NCBI GenBank assembly: GCA_000433095.1
Contig: HF991451.1
Span: 1 to 14,730 of the forward strand
Length of the DNA stretch: 14,730 nucleotides
Source: Clostridium sp. CAG:967
GTDB taxonomy: Bacteria > Cyanobacteriota > Vampirovibrionia > Gastranaerophilales > Gastranaerophilaceae
Direction: 5' to 3'
Shown piece after piece: positions 14,078 to 14,730 of this stretch. Both the position numbers and the translations under genes were made by a program. Under the pieces are notes generated by a model. It did not search any database. It was not told the DNA's origin and saw nothing but the letters and a program-made list of their open reading frames with translations. Each line of letters opens with the position of its first letter. The stretch's first letter is position 1.

Positions 14078-14110
14078 AAAAATAATACCCTTTACGGGTA
14101 TTATTTTTTT
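14078..14110. terminator. Bidirectional terminator between pyk and the prepilin gene
   Basis: Stem AAAAATAATACCC (14078-14090) / GGGTATTATTTTT (14096-14108) with loop TTTAC and T run to 14110. The minus-strand reading ends in TTTTTGTTTTTTTTTT, and the hairpin touches the stop codon (14109-14111) of the convergent gene, so it can stop both genes. Confidence 0.88.
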
Positions 14111-14730
14111 AATATGTCATTTCCCAGTTATCGTTCAAAATTTTACCAAAACATCCGTTCCAGGTGCCATTATTATTAATACAAGAAGTATTAAACATCT
14201 CTTCACGTTTTTCCTTTGATATCGGCGGCAAAGAAGTTGAATAATCGTCAACAATGCCATTATTATATACATAAATGGCAAACAAATCACGTCCTACAAG
14301 ATTAGGACCTTTAGCTCCGTTAACATCAACGTATAACACTGCAATGAGACTTGCATCAGGGTCATTAATATTTAAATACCCCAGCGAAGTTCCATCAGCA
14401 AGTGTAATATAACGTGATGTGTTACCTGATATAAATTGACCTGAAATCTTTTTATAAGACGAAGCCATACAAGGTGTTTGCGTTTCTTTACAATCTTGTA
14501 TAATTTTATAATAAGTGTTAAAGAAACTATTCCATTCGCTTAATGTTGTTAATCCTGCTTCTTTTAAATTCACAGCATTTTTGTCAGCCATAACTTGAAC
14601 TAAACCTTGAGATAATATATTATAAAATTTGTGCAGCTGTGTTACATAGCTTTGACGTTGATAATTTTGCATCAAAGAAGGTACGGTCATAGCAGAAACA
14701 ACGCCGATAATGCCAAGTGTTACCAAAACC
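14109..14730 (-). CDS. Type IV prepilin-like protein (5' end outside window)
   Basis: The C-terminal 206 or so residues of a pilin-like protein; the start lies beyond base 14730. The frame reads ...VLVTLGIIGVVSAMTVPSL, the hydrophobic helix that follows the prepilin peptidase site (typically GFTLAE just before it), and continues as the amphipathic stalk QNYQRQSYVTQLHKFYNILS. The globular part carries NYYK-like and ADGTSLGYL segments and a predicted pair of cysteines near the end (CINNNGTWNGCFG), with another Cys pair earlier (DCKETQTPC). Such proteins are exported, cleaved by a prepilin peptidase and either built into pili/pseudopili or kept at the envelope; they are numerous in Gastranaerophilales-type genomes. 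The apparent in-frame start at 14726 is a TTG leucine of the helix, not a start. Confidence 0.88.
   Translation of the reverse strand, partial: VLVTLGIIGVVSAMTVPSLMQNYQRQSYVTQLHKFYNILSQGLVQVMADKNAVNLKEAGLTTLSEWNSFFNTYYKIIQDCKETQTPCMASSYKKISGQFISGNTSRYITLADGTSLGYLNINDPDASLIAVLYVDVNGAKGPNLVGRDLFAIYVYNNGIVDDYSTSLPPISKEKREEMFNTSCINNNGTWNGCFGKILNDNWEMTY

Overview
The window is AT-rich, densely packed bacterial DNA with standard genetic code. Three things together suggest a gut Vampirovibrionia/Melainabacteria (Gastranaerophilales-type, non-photosynthetic relatives of cyanobacteria). These are an SLH-domain exported protein of the cyanobacterial envelope style, a prepilin-like protein with the LVTLGIIGVVSAMTVPSL type of N-terminus, and a Ski2-type DEVH helicase of the bacterial HelY/DSHCT kind. 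The placement is inference from protein style, not from a marker gene or a search.

Layout, left to right. Positions 1-40 hold the first 13 codons of an unidentified gene leaving the window. Then come, on the minus strand, a Ski2-like helicase (94-2379) and seryl-tRNA synthetase (2479-3744), each with its own promoter and separated by a hairpin terminator. Divergent from serS is a plus-strand pair: a 108-aa unknown protein and a TMEM43/LUMA-family membrane protein. The TMEM43 gene runs 17 nt into the convergent NAD-type isocitrate dehydrogenase gene. The dehydrogenase is coupled, by a 23-nt overlap, to a tiny cysteine-rich protein that may be translated from a leaderless mRNA. Next is a DUF6582-like small protein.

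The centre (6922-9409) holds two tandem, separately terminated genes for unrecognised proteins of 298 and 488 aa. They share an architecture: a Trp/Lys/Ala-rich amphipathic N-terminal half, a conserved glycine-zipper membrane-like core, and a low-complexity Q/N/Y-rich tail. They look like diverged paralogues and are the best candidates here for something undescribed. A 57-aa helical protein, a uridine-kinase/PRK-family P-loop kinase, and a secreted CxxC-rich small protein follow.

The right end holds an SLH-domain envelope protein and pyruvate kinase, transcribed divergently from promoters whose -35 boxes appear to overlap. A 5'-truncated prepilin-like gene closes the window.

Promoters of the TTTACA or TTGATT, 17-nt spacer, TATAAT type recur and helped to fix start codons. 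Most 3' ends carry strong hairpins, several placed to stop transcription from both sides. The metabolic genes (pyk, isocitrate dehydrogenase, the nucleoside-kinase-like gene) are scattered single units and do not form one pathway operon. No tRNA, rRNA, CRISPR array, insertion sequence or phage integration site was seen. There is no gene-free stretch longer than 300 bases.
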